Source: Mycolicibacterium senegalense (GTDB lineage Bacteria; Actinomycetota; Actinomycetes; Mycobacteriales; Mycobacteriaceae). From it: DNA of 64,000 nt. Location: positions 1 to 64,000 of the forward strand of contig NZ_CP081000.1 in NCBI RefSeq assembly GCF_019645875.1, given 5' to 3'. Both the position numbers and the translations under genes were made by a program. Below are positions 53,958 through 64,000 of this stretch, in pieces. Every line of letters starts with the position of its first letter. The stretch's first letter is position 1. The notes under the pieces are model-generated. The model searched no databases and was not told the DNA's origin. It worked only from the letters and a program-made list of their open reading frames with translations.

Positions 53958-54354
53958 TTCGCATTTGTGCAGTTTCAGTTAATCGCTTGGCCAACCTATC
54001 GGCATTTTGCATTCAATACCGGACAGCTTTTCCCGGTGTGTGTCCCGGCTGTCCATTCTTTGCTGCGATTGCGCTTTTCGGGACAATTCGAGTTTGGGCG
54101 CCCGGTCAGTGGCCGCTGAGACCACACAACATTCACAATCTCGCTGAATACGCAATAGCGTGACGGTTTCGTCAAAAGATGATGACCTCACAAAAGCCCA
54201 TGATATTGAAAATGCAGTTAACTTATTAGGCTCTCTACTGAGAGTTCGCTGTTCGCGGCTGCCGGCCGGACTTCCGGAAAACCGGGAACCGCGCGATGCA
54301 GCCTCCCGTATGTTTGCGCTATCTTTGCGAAGTCACCGACCAACCTGGAGAAAC
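53958..54354 (+). promoter_or_regulatory. AT-rich promoter region of mbtH-mps1
   Basis: These 397 bases have a clearly lower GC content than their neighbours, for example AGTTTCAGTTAATCGC, GCATTTTGCATTCAAT and TGATATTGAAAATGCAG. An open frame joined to mbtH runs through the last part (from 54160), but it lacks family similarity and is not taken as coding. A possible -35 TTGAAA lies at 54205; no matching -10 is convincing. In M. smegmatis the corresponding mps promoter is silenced by Lsr2, and insertions there raise GPL output, so this spacer is a good candidate for the same control. Confidence 0.5.
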
Positions 54355-54585
54355 GTGAGCATTAACCCGTTCGACGACGACAACGGCAGCTTCTACGTCC
54401 TGATCAATGACGAGGAGCAGCACAGCTTGTGGCCGAGCTTTGCCGAGGTGCCCGCAGGGTGGCGGAAGGTCTATGGCGAAGCGAACCGTTCTGACTGCTT
54501 GGAGTTCATTGAGCAGAATTGGCCGGATATCAGACCGAAGAGCCTGCGTGAGCGGTTGGCGCAGGACGGGTCTATTCAGCGCTAA
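54355..54585 (+). CDS. mbtH: MbtH-like NRPS chaperone
   Basis: MbtH-like proteins bind and activate adenylation domains of nonribosomal peptide synthetases. From GTG at 54355 (after CTGGAGAAAC) the 76-residue protein shows the full signature: [33 protein letters not shown] and [12 protein letters not shown], with the invariant Trp residues. It lies 26 bases before mps1, so it serves the GPL synthetase. The longer frame from 54160 is rejected because family members are about 70 residues. Confidence 0.95.
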   Translation: MSINPFDDDNGSFYVLINDEEQHSLWPSFAEVPAGWRKVYGEANRSDCLEFIEQNWPDIRPKSLRERLAQDGSIQR

Positions 54586-54611
54586 ATCGTCATTGGGAAG
54601 TTGAATACATA

Positions 54612-57600
54612 ATGGAACCTGAGGGCGGAGCACTGCCGCTTTCTCGTGGGCAGTTGGATATCTGGCTTTCACAGGAAAGCGGTCTTGCCGGCACCGAGTG
54701 GCAACTCGGCCTTCTCGGGCGAATTGACGGTGCGGTGCAGCGCGACCTCCTCGAGCAGGCGATCCGGCAGGCGCTGCAAGAGGCGGAGCCGGCCCGGGCG
54801 GCGATCTTCGAGGTGGACGGGCGCGTCTTCCAGAAGGCGCTCGACTATTCCGACCTGGAATTGGTGTTCCACGACGTCCGAGACTGCGACGACCCGGTAC
54901 AGAAGGTCCGGGAACTCGCGTCGGCGATTCAACACACGCCGCTGCCGCTGCATGGTCAGCTGGTGAAGTTCGCCCTGTTCAGGACCCAGCCGCAGGAGTA
55001 CTTCCTGTTCGGGCTGGGACATCACATCTCGGTCGACGGCCTCGGCATGGCCCTGGTCAGCCGACGGATCGCCACCATCTATACGGCGCTGGTCTCTGGA
55101 GAGCCAGTGCCGCCGGCCTACTTCGGGTCCTTGCAGGATCTGGTGGACTGCGAAACCGAATATCAAGCGTCCCAGAGCTTTCAGGACGATCTCGCCTACT
55201 GGCGGGACCACCTTCCGTCCGAAGGCGGTGTCGACCAGGGCCTGCCGCGGGCGGAGCGCGGGCGCGACGCCTACGCGCCCTCCGCCTCGGTCGAGGTCGA
55301 CCGGGCCGCCGTCGGGCACATCAAGGAACTGTCCAAGAGCCTGCGCGTCCGCCGGTACTCGGTCACCACGGCGGCATGCGCGCTGCTGGTGCGGGCGTGG
55401 ACCGCCAACGCCTCAGAGGTGGCTCTCGACTTCCCGGTCAGCAGGCGGGTGACCCCGGAATCGAAGACCCTGCCCGCGATGCTCGCCGGGGTGGCGCCGT
55501 TGGTGCTGAAGGCCCCACCGGAATGGACGGTCGCAGAATTCTGCCAGCACGTCGATTCGCGCATCCGCGAACTCCTGCAGCATCAGCGTTTTCCCGTGCA
55601 CACCCTCAACGGTGCAAACGGATCCCGCCAGGCGTCCAACCGGGTGGCGATCAACTTCATCCCGTCCCGTCTCACGCTGGATCTGGCCGGCGCCCCGGTC
55701 ACGGTGTCCTACACCAACCACGGGCCGATGGGGCATTTCGGCTTGTTCTTCATCGGGGCCAGTGACCAGCTCTTCCTGAGTACGGCCGGGACCGGGCGCC
55801 CGTTCGCCGACTTCGAAGTCTCCGATCTGGCCGACCGCATCCAACGGGTCCTGGTGGAAATGGCCGCCGATCCGCAGCGGCCGCTGTCCGCGCTGGACCT
55901 GCTGGCCGGTGCGGAGCGGGCCGAACTGGCCGAGATGGGCAATCAGGCTGTGCTCGCTCAACCCACAGCCGCTCCGGTATCGATACCGGAGCTGTTCGCC
56001 CAACAGGTGGCCGCCGCTCCCGACGCCGCGGCACTGACTTTCGAAGGCCGCTCGCTGACCTATCGCGAGCTCGACGAAGCGTCGAATCGGTTGGCGCATC
56101 TGCTGGTCGCCCAAGGAGCCCGGCCGGGTGAGCGGGTCGCCCTGTTCTCGAACCGTTCGGCCCGGGCGGTCGTCGGAATGCTGGCGATACTCAAAACCGG
56201 AGCCGCCTATCTGCCGATCGATCCGGCCGTACCCGCATCGCGGATGGAGTTCATCCTGGCCGATGCGGCACCGATCGCTGCCGTCACCACGGCGAAACTC
56301 CGGTCGCGGCTTCAGGGTTACCCGGGCGCCGTGATCGACGTCGACGACCCGTCGCTCGAGGCTGCGCCGAGCACCCCGTTGTCGCTGGCCGTCCCGGCCG
56401 ATATCGCATACGTCATCTACACGTCGGGAACCACCGGTACGCCGAAGGGCGTGGCGGTCACCCATCAGAATCTGACCGGGCTGATGGCGTCGCTGGACGC
56501 CAGCCTGCCGCGGCGAGGAGTCTGGCCGCTGTGCCACTCCCTGGGCTTCGACGCCTCCGTGTGGGAGATCGGCCATGCCCTGTTGCGGGGCGGCCGCCTG
56601 GTGGTGGTGCCCGAATCGGTCGCCGGCTCACCAGAGGAGTTCCACCGCCTGCTGGTCGCCGAAGGGGTGACCGCCTTCACCCAGACTCCGTCCGCGGTGG
56701 CGATGCTGTCTCCGGACGACCTCGAATCCGCGGTGCTGGTGGTGGCAGGCGAGGCCTGCCCCACCGAGCTGGTGGACCGCTGGGCGGCCGCCGGCCGGGT
56801 GATGTTCGACGCCTACGGCCCGACCGAGACCACGATCTGCGCGGCGATGAGCGCGCCGCTGCAGGCCGGAGCCACCGGGCCCGTGGTGCCGATCGGCTCA
56901 CCCGTGCCCGGCGCCGCCCTGTTCGTGCTGGATACCTGGATGCAGCCGGTGCCGGCCGGTGTGGTTGGCGAACTGTATGTGGCCGGCGACGGCGTGGCAT
57001 GCGGATACATCGGCCGGCCTGACCTGACGGCCTCGCGGTTCGTGGCGTGCCCCTTCGGCGGCGTGGCCGGACAGCGGATGTACCGCACCGGCGACCTGGT
57101 GCGGTGGGGCGAAGACGGGCAGCTGCAGTATCTGGGCCGGGCCGATGAGCAGGTCAAGATCCGCGGCTACCGCATCGAGCTGGGCGAGGTGCGTTCCGCG
57201 CTGGCCCGCATGGCGGGGGTGGAACACGCCGCGGTGATCGCCCGCGAGGACCGCGTCGGCGACAAACGGCTCGTCGGCTATGTCACCGGAGCCGTCGATC
57301 CGGTGGAAGCCCGGGCCCAGCTGGCGGATCAACTTCCGCCCTACATGGTCCCCGCAGCGGTGGTCGTGCTCGACGCGATGCCGCTGACCGCCAACAACAA
57401 ACTCGACACCCGTGCGCTGCCCGCCCCCGAATACCAAAGCGGGAGAGCCGAATACCGGGCCCCGGGCAATGCGGTCGAGGAGATTCTGGCCGGGATCTAC
57501 GCCCAGGTTCTGGGCCTGGACCGAGTCGGGGTGGACGATTCGTTCTTCGACCTCGGTGGCGACAGCATCCTGTCGATGCAGGTCGTGGCGCGGGCCCGGG

Positions 57601-60600
57601 CCGCCGGCGTGTGGTGCCGGCCGAGGGACATCTTCGTGGAGCAGACCATCGCCCGGTTGGGTGGCGTGGCCAAGCTGGCCGGAGGCCAGGCTGTCGTCGA
57701 CGAGGGCACCGGTGCGGTGAACCCGACGCCGATCATGCAGTGGCTTCAGGACGTGCCGGGCCGCACCGACCAGTTCAACCAGACCCTGGTGATCCAGGCG
57801 CCCGCCGCGGTCACCCGGGTCGACGCCGAGGCCGTGCTGCAGGCGCTGCTGGATCGGCACGCCGCCTTGCGGCTGCGCGCCGAGACCAGGGATATGACGG
57901 GCAGTGAGGACTGGTCGCTGACCGTGCCCGAGCAGGGCACGGTCACCGCCGGCGACTGCCTGTCTGTGGTCGGGGAGCTGTCGGAGGAGGCGGTGACAGC
58001 CGCCCGATCACGGCTCGCCCCCGCCGACGGCGTGATGGTGCGCGCGGTGTGGGCCGAAGCCACCAATCAACTGGCCCTGATCGTCCACCATCTGGCGGTC
58101 GACGGCGTGTCCTGGCGAATCCTGTTGGAAGACCTGAACATCGCCTGGGCACAGCACAACAGTGGACAACCGGTGGCGCTGCCGTCCGGTGGTACATCGT
58201 TCGCCCGCTGGTCCGAGCTGCTGGCAGAGCGGGCGCGCGACAACGATGTCGTCCGGCACGCCGACACGTGGCGGGCCGTCGCGGCGACCCCAGCAGCGCT
58301 GCCGCCGGTACAGCCGGAGCTGGATACCTATGCCGACGCCGGCCGGCTGACGGTGGCCTTGGACGAAGCGACCACGCGGATGCTGTTGGGGGAGGTTCCG
58401 GCGGCATTCCACGCCGGCGTGCAGGACATCCTGCTGATCGCCTTCGGGCTGGCCTGGGCGGAGTTCTCCGGAGCCGGCACCGGCAGTGTGCCGATCGGTA
58501 TCGACGTCGAAGGTCACGGGCGGGCCGAAGATCTGGCCCCCGATGTCGATCTGTCCCGCACCGTCGGCTGGTTCACCGCCAAGTACCCCGTGGCGCTGAC
58601 CGTGGGCCAGGTGTCCTGGGCCCATGTGGTCGGCGGCGGCGCGGCACTCGGGCCGGTGATCAAGGCCGCCAAGGAACAACTGCGGGCGCTGCCCGACGGG
58701 CTCACCTACGGGCTCTTGCGTTACCTCAATCCGGATGTGGACCTGGGTGGGTCCGACCCGACTGTCGGATTCAACTACCTGGGACGGCTCGGCGCGGGCG
58801 CGGTGGAGCTGTCCGAGGACCTGTGGCGGATCAGCCAGGACAACTTGTCGATGACCGACGTGGCGTCGGCGATACCGATGGCGCTGGCTCACAGCGTCGA
58901 GCTCAATGCCGGCACCCTGGACGGCGCGACGGGCCCACAGCTGCAGGCCAACTGGATGTGGGCGCCCTCGGTGCTCAGCCGGGAGCAGGTCGACCGGCTC
59001 AGCCGGCTGTGGTTCGAGGCCCTGGCCGGCATCTGCGCTCACGTGCAGTCCGGCGGCGGTGGGCTGACCCCGTCGGACATCGCCCCGGTGCGGCTGACCC
59101 AGAAGCAGATCGACGAGCTGACCGATCGGTACCGGGTCGCAGATGTCCTTCCGCTGACCCCGTTGCAGAAGGGTCTGCTCTTCCAGTCCAGCCTGGCCGA
59201 CGACACCGGGACCGTCGGCGACGACATCTACGCCGTGCAACTGGCCGTCACCGTCACCGGAGAGCTCGACCCGCAGCGGTTGCGCGACGCGGTGAACGCG
59301 GTCATCGTCCGTCATCCCAACCTGGCGGCCCGATTCCACGAGGAGTTCGGTGAGCCGGTACAGGTACTGGCGGCCGACCCGGTGATCGCGTGGCAGTACG
59401 TCGACCTGGCCGGCGCCCCGGCCGATGTGGCGGTCCGGCTCGAGCAGCTGTGCGCTGCCGAACGCGGTGCCGCGTGTGATCTGGCCGAGCAGCCGACCTT
59501 CCGCGCGGCACTGATCCGCACCGGCCACGGGCAGCACAAGCTGGTGCTCACGATCCACCACATCGTCATCGACGGCTGGTCGCTGCCGATCCTGCTGCAG
59601 GAGGTCTTCGCCGGATACTTCGGCAACCGGCTGCCCACACCCGCCTCGTACCGAAACTTCGTCAGCTGGTTGGCAGACCAGGATGACGCTGCCGCGAAGG
59701 TGGTGTGGCGCGATGCCCTGGCCGGGTTCGAGACGCCCACCCTGGTCGGGCCGCCGACGCCGGCCGGGCCCCGGGCGACCGAGTCCTACCGGCTGCCCGC
59801 CGAGACCAGCCTCGCGGTCACCGAGCTGGCCCGCTCGCAGCGCACCACGGTGAACACCGTGCTGCAGGCGGCTTGGGCGCAGGTGCTCATGGCACTGACC
59901 GGCCAGCGCGATGTGGTGTTCGGTACCGCGGTCTCGGGGCGGCCGGTGGATCTGCCCGGCGCGGAGGCCATGGTGGGCCTGCTGATCAACACCGTGCCGG
60001 TCCGGGCCGGCATCACCGCTACCAGCACGGTGGCCGATCTGCTCGATCAGCTGCAGCGGGTGCACAACGACACCGTGGAGCACGAGCATCTGGCACTCGC
60101 CGAGATCCATCGGGTGGCGGGTCACGACCGGCTGTTCGACACGCTGTTCGTCTACGAGAACTATCCGATCGACGCCGAGGCTCTCCTGGGTGCGCGGGAA
60201 CTGGGGATCACCGATTTCACCAGCCGCGAGTACAACCACTACCCGCTGTCGGTGGTGGCGATGCCCGGCGACGAGCTCGGATTGCGGATCGAATTCGACA
60301 GTGGGGTGTTCGACGCGGACGACATCGCGGCTCTGGTCGACCGGATGCGCTACGTGCTGGAGATCATGGTCGCCGATCCGGCCCGCAGGCCGGCGTCGAT
60401 CGATCTGCTCGACGCCGACGAGCACGCCCGGCTGGACGCCTGGGGCAACCGCACCGTCCTGACCCGGCCCGAGAGCGCGCCGACGTCCATACCGCAGCTG
60501 TTCGCCGACCAGGTGGCCCGGGACCCGGGCGCGGTGGCACTCAGCTACGACGACCGCTCGATGACCTACGGCGAGCTCGACGAGGCGTCGAACCGGTTGG

Positions 60601-63600
60601 CGCAGTGGCTGTCCGCCAAGGGCGCCCGGCCCGGACAGCGGGTCGCCATGCTGCTGCCCCGCGATGCCGATGCCGTCGTCGCCATCCTCGCGGTGGTGAA
60701 GACCGGCGCGGCCTACGTGCCGATCGACCCGGCGCATCCCGATGCCCGTATCGAGTTCGTCCTGGCCGATGCCGCACCGGTGGTGGCGCTGACCACTGCG
60801 CAGCTGCGTACCCGGTTGGAGTCGTCCGGCGTGCCGGTGCTCGAGATCGACGACCCCGCCTCCGGTACCGAACTGCCTGCGGCACTGGCTGATCCGGTGG
60901 TCGCGGCGGCACCCGACGACATCGCCTACATCATCTACACGTCGGGAACCACCGGTGCGCCCAAGGGCGTGGCGGTCACCCACCGCAACGTTACCGCGCT
61001 GCTCGAGGCGCTCGGCGGCGAACTGGCGGCCGGGCGGGTGTGGAGTCAGTGCCACTCCCTGGCCTTCGACTACTCGGTGTGGGAGATCTGGGGTCCGCTG
61101 CTGTCCGGTGGCCGCCTGCTGGTGGTCCCGGATGCCGTGGTTCGCTCGCCCGAAGACTTGCTTGCCCTGTTGGTCAGTGAGCGGGTCAACGTACTGAGCC
61201 AAACGCCGTCGGCGTTCTACGCGCTGCAGACCGCCGATGCGCTGGCGCCCGACCTGGGTCGCCGGCTCGAGCTGCAGACCGTGGTGTTCGGCGGAGAAGC
61301 GCTTGAGCCACAACGGCTTTCACCGTGGATGCGGAGCCACCCAGAGGCTCCGCGGCTGGTCAACATGTACGGCATCACCGAAACGACGGTGCATGCCTCG
61401 TACCGACAGATCGGCGCCGCAGACGTCGACGACAACTCGAGCCCCATCGGCGTACCGCTGCAACACCTGGCCTTCTTCGTGCTCGACGAGTGGATGCGCC
61501 AGGTCCCGGTGGGCGTCGTCGGCGAGTTGTATGTGGCCGGTGCCGGTTTGGCGGCGGGCTACGTGGGCCGGCCGGACCTGTCGTCGACGCGGTTTGTGGC
61601 CTGCCCCTTCGGAGCACCCGGACAGCGGATGTACCGCACCGGCGACCTGGTGCGGTGGGGTGCCGACGGGCAGTTGCGCTACGTCGGGCGCGCCGACAAG
61701 CAGGTGAAGATCCGCGGCTATCGGATCGAACTCGGTGAGGTTCAGGCCGCGCTGGCGGCACTGTACGGAGTAACGCAGGCGGCGGTGATCGCCCGCGAGG
61801 ACCGTCCCGGCGACAAGCGTCTGGTCGGCTACATCACGGGGTCCGCGGATCCGGCGACGGCGCGCAGCGCGCTGGCCGAACGTCTGCCGGCGTACATGGT
61901 TCCGACCGCGGTGGTGGCGCTGGATGCGTTGCCGCTTACCGTCAACGGCAAACTCGACACCCGCGCTCTGCCGTCACCGGAATATCAGGACGCCGAGGCG
62001 TACCGGGCACCGCACGACGCGGTCGAGCAGATCCTGACCGGGATCTACGCGCAGGTGCTCGGCGTCGAGCGGGTCGGTGTCGACGATTCGTTCTTCGACC
62101 TCGGCGGGGACAGCATCTCGTCGATGCAGGTGGTGGCCCGGGCACGGGCCGCGGGCCTGGTCTGCCGGCCGCGCGATGTGCTGGTCGAACAGACGGTGGC
62201 GCGGCTGGCCCGGGTGGTGGCGTCGGCCGACGGTCAGGACACCGTCCTCGACGAGGGCATCGGCCCGGTGGTGGCCACACCGATCATGCGCTGGCTCCGT
62301 GAAATCGACGGTCCGGTCGACGAATACAACCAGACCGTGGTGCTGCGGGCACCTGACGGGGCGACCGAATCCGACGTGACGGTGCTGTTGCAGACCCTGC
62401 TGGACCGGCACGCCATGTTGCGGTTGCGCGCTGAGACCACCGCGGCCGGCGGCTGGTCCCTGGTGGTACCCGAGCGCGGCGCGGTGGATGCCGCCGCGTG
62501 TGTGCAGGTGGTCGACGAACTGTCCGACGAGGTCCTGCGCACGGCGCGGTCACGGCTGAACCCCGGGGCAGGCACGGTGCTGACGGCGCTGTGGGTGCCC
62601 GGCACCGCAACCCTGGCGCTGATGATCCATCACCTGGCCGTCGACGCGGTGTCCTGGCGAATCCTGTTGGAAGACTTGAATATCGCCTGGGCTCAGCATC
62701 GCGCCGGCCAGGAAGTGGAATTGCCGGTGCCGAGGACGTCGTTCGCCCGTTGGTCCGCGGTGCTCGACGAGCACGCCCACAGCCCGGCCGTGGTGGGGCT
62801 GGCCGGGGCCTGGCGTGAGGTAGCGGCGAGCCCGGCGGCTTTGCCCCCGGTGCAACCGGCGGTCGACACCTATGCCGGCGCCGGGCAGCTGTCCGTGGAG
62901 CTCGACGCCGACACCACCCGACAGTTGCTCGGCGACGTTCCCGCGGCGTTTCACGCCGGAGTGCAGGACATTCTGTTGATCGCCTTCGGCCTGGCGGCCG
63001 CGGAATTCCTGGGCGCCGAACGCACGCCGATCACCATCGATGTCGAGGGCCACGGCCGCGCCGAGGAGCTCACCGCCGACATCGACCTGTCGCGCACCGT
63101 CGGCTGGTTCACCAGCAAGTACCCGGTAGCGCTCAGCCCGGGCGAACTGCCCTGGGAACAGGTGACTTCGGGTGCGGCGGCACTGGGCGGTGTCATCAAG
63201 GCCGCCAAGGAACAGCTCCGGGGTCTACCCGACGGACTGACCTACGGACTGCTGCGGTACCTGAATTCCGATGTGGCGCTGGACGGGTCTGATCCGGCAT
63301 TCAGCTTCAACTACCTGGGTCGGCTCGGCGCCGGGGCCGGGGAGCTGTCCGACGAACTGTGGCGAATCGATCAGCAGGCGGTGTCGATCACCGCGTCGGC
63401 CACGGCGGTGGATACCCCGCTGGGACACGCCATGGAGCTCAACGCCGGCGTGCTGGACTCCGGCACGGGTGCCGGCCCGAGCCTGCACGCCACGTGGACC
63501 TGGGCCCCCTCGGTCCTCGACGAGGAGCAGGTCGCCCGGTTCAGCCGGCTCTGGTTCGAGGCGCTGGCCGGAATCTGTGCTCACGTGCGGGACGGGGGAG

Positions 63601-64000
63601 GCGGGCTGACCCCGTCGGACATCGCCCCGGCGCAGTTGACCCAGCCCCAGATCGATGAGCTGCAAGCCGAATACGCGATCGCCGATGTGTTGCCGCTGAC
63701 ACCGTTGCAGCAGGGCCTGCTGTTCCACACCGAAGCAGGGCAGGGCGGCGACGACCTTTATGCGGTGCAGCTGGACATCACCGTCGCGGGTGCGCTGGAT
63801 CCGGATCGGCTGCGCGATGCCGTTCAGGGCGTGATCGCCCGGCGGCCGAACGTGGTGGCGCGCTTCTACGAGGACTTCGGTGTGCCGGTGCAGATCCTGC
63901 CGGCCGATCCGGCGCTCGCCTGGCAGTACCTGGATCTCACCGGCGATGCGGATGGCGATGTGGAACAGCGGGTGCAGCGGATCTGCACCGCCGAGCGGGG
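54612..64000 (+). CDS. mps1: GPL nonribosomal peptide synthetase Mps1 (3' end outside the window)
   Basis: The frame stays open from ATG 54612 to the window end, at least 3129 residues. Approximate domain order: starter condensation C1 (1-430, HHISVDG), A1 (455-930), carrier T1 (Ser985 in LGGDSILS), epimerase E1 (1040-1485, [10 protein letters not shown]), C2 (1500-1945, HHIVIDGWS), A2 (1955-2450), T2 (Ser2501), E2 (2550-3000, [10 protein letters not shown]) and the beginning of C3. Pocket residues read D-A-W-T-V-A-A-I-C-K for A1, one off the GrsA Phe code, and D-Y-W-S-V-G-M-V-H-K for A2, close to the Thr code. With two epimerases this predicts acyl-D-Phe-D-allo-Thr, the GPL start. It is coupled to mbtH. 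The product is a cytoplasmic megasynthase. Confidence 0.95.
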   Translation, partial: MEPEGGALPLSRGQLDIWLSQESGLAGTEWQLGLLGRIDGAVQRDLLEQAIRQALQEAEPARAAIFEVDGRVFQKALDYSDLELVFHDVRDCDDPVQKVRELASAIQHTPLPLHGQLVKFALFRTQPQEYFLFGLGHHISVDGLGMALVSRRIATIYTALVSGEPVPPAYFGSLQDLVDCETEYQASQSFQDDLAYWRDHLPSEGGVDQGLPRAERGRDAYAPSASVEVDRAAVGHIKELSKSLRVRRYSVTTAACALLVRAWTANASEVALDFPVSRRVTPESKTLPAMLAGVAPLVLKAPPEWTVAEFCQHVDSRIRELLQHQRFPVHTLNGANGSRQASNRVAINFIPSRLTLDLAGAPVTVSYTNHGPMGHFGLFFIGASDQLFLSTAGTGRPFADFEVSDLADRIQRVLVEMAADPQRPLSALDLLAGAERAELAEMGNQAVLAQPTAAPVSIPELFAQQVAAAPDAAALTFEGRSLTYRELDEASNRLAHLLVAQGARPGERVALFSNRSARAVVGMLAILKTGAAYLPIDPAVPASRMEFILADAAPIAAVTTAKLRSRLQGYPGAVIDVDDPSLEAAPSTPLSLAVPADIAYVIYTSGTTGTPKGVAVTHQNLTGLMASLDASLPRRGVWPLCHSLGFDASVWEIGHALLRGGRLVVVPESVAGSPEEFHRLLVAEGVTAFTQTPSAVAMLSPDDLESAVLVVAGEACPTELVDRWAAAGRVMFDAYGPTETTICAAMSAPLQAGATGPVVPIGSPVPGAALFVLDTWMQPVPAGVVGELYVAGDGVACGYIGRPDLTASRFVACPFGGVAGQRMYRTGDLVRWGEDGQLQYLGRADEQVKIRGYRIELGEVRSALARMAGVEHAAVIAREDRVGDKRLVGYVTGAVDPVEARAQLADQLPPYMVPAAVVVLDAMPLTANNKLDTRALPAPEYQSGRAEYRAPGNAVEEILAGIYAQVLGLDRVGVDDSFFDLGGDSILSMQVVARARAAGVWCRPRDIFVEQTIARLGGVAKLAGGQAVVDEGTGAVNPTPIMQWLQDVPGRTDQFNQTLVIQAPAAVTRVDAEAVLQALLDRHAALRLRAETRDMTGSEDWSLTVPEQGTVTAGDCLSVVGELSEEAVTAARSRLAPADGVMVRAVWAEATNQLALIVHHLAVDGVSWRILLEDLNIAWAQHNSGQPVALPSGGTSFARWSELLAERARDNDVVRHADTWRAVAATPAALPPVQPELDTYADAGRLTVALDEATTRMLLGEVPAAFHAGVQDILLIAFGLAWAEFSGAGTGSVPIGIDVEGHGRAEDLAPDVDLSRTVGWFTAKYPVALTVGQVSWAHVVGGGAALGPVIKAAKEQLRALPDGLTYGLLRYLNPDVDLGGSDPTVGFNYLGRLGAGAVELSEDLWRISQDNLSMTDVASAIPMALAHSVELNAGTLDGATGPQLQANWMWAPSVLSREQVDRLSRLWFEALAGICAHVQSGGGGLTPSDIAPVRLTQKQIDELTDRYRVADVLPLTPLQKGLLFQSSLADDTGTVGDDIYAVQLAVTVTGELDPQRLRDAVNAVIVRHPNLAARFHEEFGEPVQVLAADPVIAWQYVDLAGAPADVAVRLEQLCAAERGAACDLAEQPTFRAALIRTGHGQHKLVLTIHHIVIDGWSLPILLQEVFAGYFGNRLPTPASYRNFVSWLADQDDAAAKVVWRDALAGFETPTLVGPPTPAGPRATESYRLPAETSLAVTELARSQRTTVNTVLQAAWAQVLMALTGQRDVVFGTAVSGRPVDLPGAEAMVGLLINTVPVRAGITATSTVADLLDQLQRVHNDTVEHEHLALAEIHRVAGHDRLFDTLFVYENYPIDAEALLGARELGITDFTSREYNHYPLSVVAMPGDELGLRIEFDSGVFDADDIAALVDRMRYVLEIMVADPARRPASIDLLDADEHARLDAWGNRTVLTRPESAPTSIPQLFADQVARDPGAVALSYDDRSMTYGELDEASNRLAQWLSAKGARPGQRVAMLLPRDADAVVAILAVVKTGAAYVPIDPAHPDARIEFVLADAAPVVALTTAQLRTRLESSGVPVLEIDDPASGTELPAALADPVVAAAPDDIAYIIYTSGTTGAPKGVAVTHRNVTALLEALGGELAAGRVWSQCHSLAFDYSVWEIWGPLLSGGRLLVVPDAVVRSPEDLLALLVSERVNVLSQTPSAFYALQTADALAPDLGRRLELQTVVFGGEALEPQRLSPWMRSHPEAPRLVNMYGITETTVHASYRQIGAADVDDNSSPIGVPLQHLAFFVLDEWMRQVPVGVVGELYVAGAGLAAGYVGRPDLSSTRFVACPFGAPGQRMYRTGDLVRWGADGQLRYVGRADKQVKIRGYRIELGEVQAALAALYGVTQAAVIAREDRPGDKRLVGYITGSADPATARSALAERLPAYMVPTAVVALDALPLTVNGKLDTRALPSPEYQDAEAYRAPHDAVEQILTGIYAQVLGVERVGVDDSFFDLGGDSISSMQVVARARAAGLVCRPRDVLVEQTVARLARVVASADGQDTVLDEGIGPVVATPIMRWLREIDGPVDEYNQTVVLRAPDGATESDVTVLLQTLLDRHAMLRLRAETTAAGGWSLVVPERGAVDAAACVQVVDELSDEVLRTARSRLNPGAGTVLTALWVPGTATLALMIHHLAVDAVSWRILLEDLNIAWAQHRAGQEVELPVPRTSFARWSAVLDEHAHSPAVVGLAGAWREVAASPAALPPVQPAVDTYAGAGQLSVELDADTTRQLLGDVPAAFHAGVQDILLIAFGLAAAEFLGAERTPITIDVEGHGRAEELTADIDLSRTVGWFTSKYPVALSPGELPWEQVTSGAAALGGVIKAAKEQLRGLPDGLTYGLLRYLNSDVALDGSDPAFSFNYLGRLGAGAGELSDELWRIDQQAVSITASATAVDTPLGHAMELNAGVLDSGTGAGPSLHATWTWAPSVLDEEQVARFSRLWFEALAGICAHVRDGGGGLTPSDIAPAQLTQPQIDELQAEYAIADVLPLTPLQQGLLFHTEAGQGGDDLYAVQLDITVAGALDPDRLRDAVQGVIARRPNVVARFYEDFGVPVQILPADPALAWQYLDLTGDADGDVEQRVQRICTAER

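Noticed and set aside
54160-54354. 65-residue N-terminal extension of MbtH
   Set aside because: MbtH-like proteins are about 70 residues and the conserved part begins at the GTG with its own GGAG site; the extension is AT-rich spacer.
58008-61313. 1101-codon open frame on the minus strand within mps1
   Set aside because: It is antisense to a clear NRPS frame. Long antisense frames are expected in high-GC DNA with G/C third positions, and the translation matches no family.

Overview
The window is the origin end of a chromosome from a rapidly growing mycobacterium (Mycolicibacterium type). It opens on the TTG start codon of dnaA. The order dnaA-oriC-dnaN-gnd-recF-dciA-gyrB-gyrA-DUF3566-tRNA-Ile-tRNA-Ala-cwsA-ppiA-PH protein-crgA-DUF881-trpG/pabA-pknB-pknA-pbpA-rodA-pstP-fhaB-fhaA-tRNA-Leu is the conserved mycobacterial origin region. 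GC content is high, GTG/TTG starts are common, and the glycopeptidolipid (GPL) genes point to a GPL producer. The species cannot be fixed from the window; a putative GPL-linked sulfotransferase makes the M. fortuitum group one possibility.

Layout. (1) 1-26.5 kb is core: replication initiation and topology on the plus strand, then the minus-strand operon of Ser/Thr kinases, cell-wall synthases, phosphatase and FHA adaptors, whose members overlap by ATGA junctions. A 40-residue DLW-39-type ORF lies between the two tRNA genes, and its stop codon falls inside tRNA-Ala. A perfect TTATCCACA box lies upstream of the PH-domain gene, about 12.7 kb from oriC. (2) 26.5-35.3 kb is accessory: a SAM methyltransferase, two small proteins (one internally duplicated, one HTH-like with a palindrome at its start), a MoeY/Rv1355c-type ThiF-nitroreductase fusion, a P450, a TetR regulator with an operator-like intergenic region, a dienelactone hydrolase, a second methyltransferase, a 46-aa ORF with a strong ribosome binding site, and an ImmA/IrrE-like protein whose HExxH reads HQIGH. 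(3) 35.3-64 kb is a GPL locus: mmpS-mmpL-mmpL export genes, a haemophore-like secreted protein, a sulfotransferase, rmlA, three paralogous glycosyltransferases, two TylF-type O-methyltransferase genes, fmt, mbtH and the first part of mps1, which runs off the window.

How the GPL genes fit together. RmlA supplies dTDP-sugar precursor. MbtH and Mps1 build the lipopeptide. The residues lining the first two adenylation pockets read close to the Phe and Thr codes, and each module ends in an epimerase, as expected for the D-Phe-D-allo-Thr start of GPL. The three Gtf proteins would glycosylate it, the Rmt proteins methylate the sugars, Fmt methylates the fatty acyl hydroxyl, and MmpS/MmpL export it. 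No acetyltransferase is seen, and a sulfotransferase occupies the locus instead.

The most distinctive feature is the methyltransferase gene at 49585-51297. It encodes two complete TylF-like domains in one chain at a constant 290-residue offset, about 78% identical by hand alignment. Together with the sulfotransferase it suggests GPL sugar decoration unlike that of the model species.
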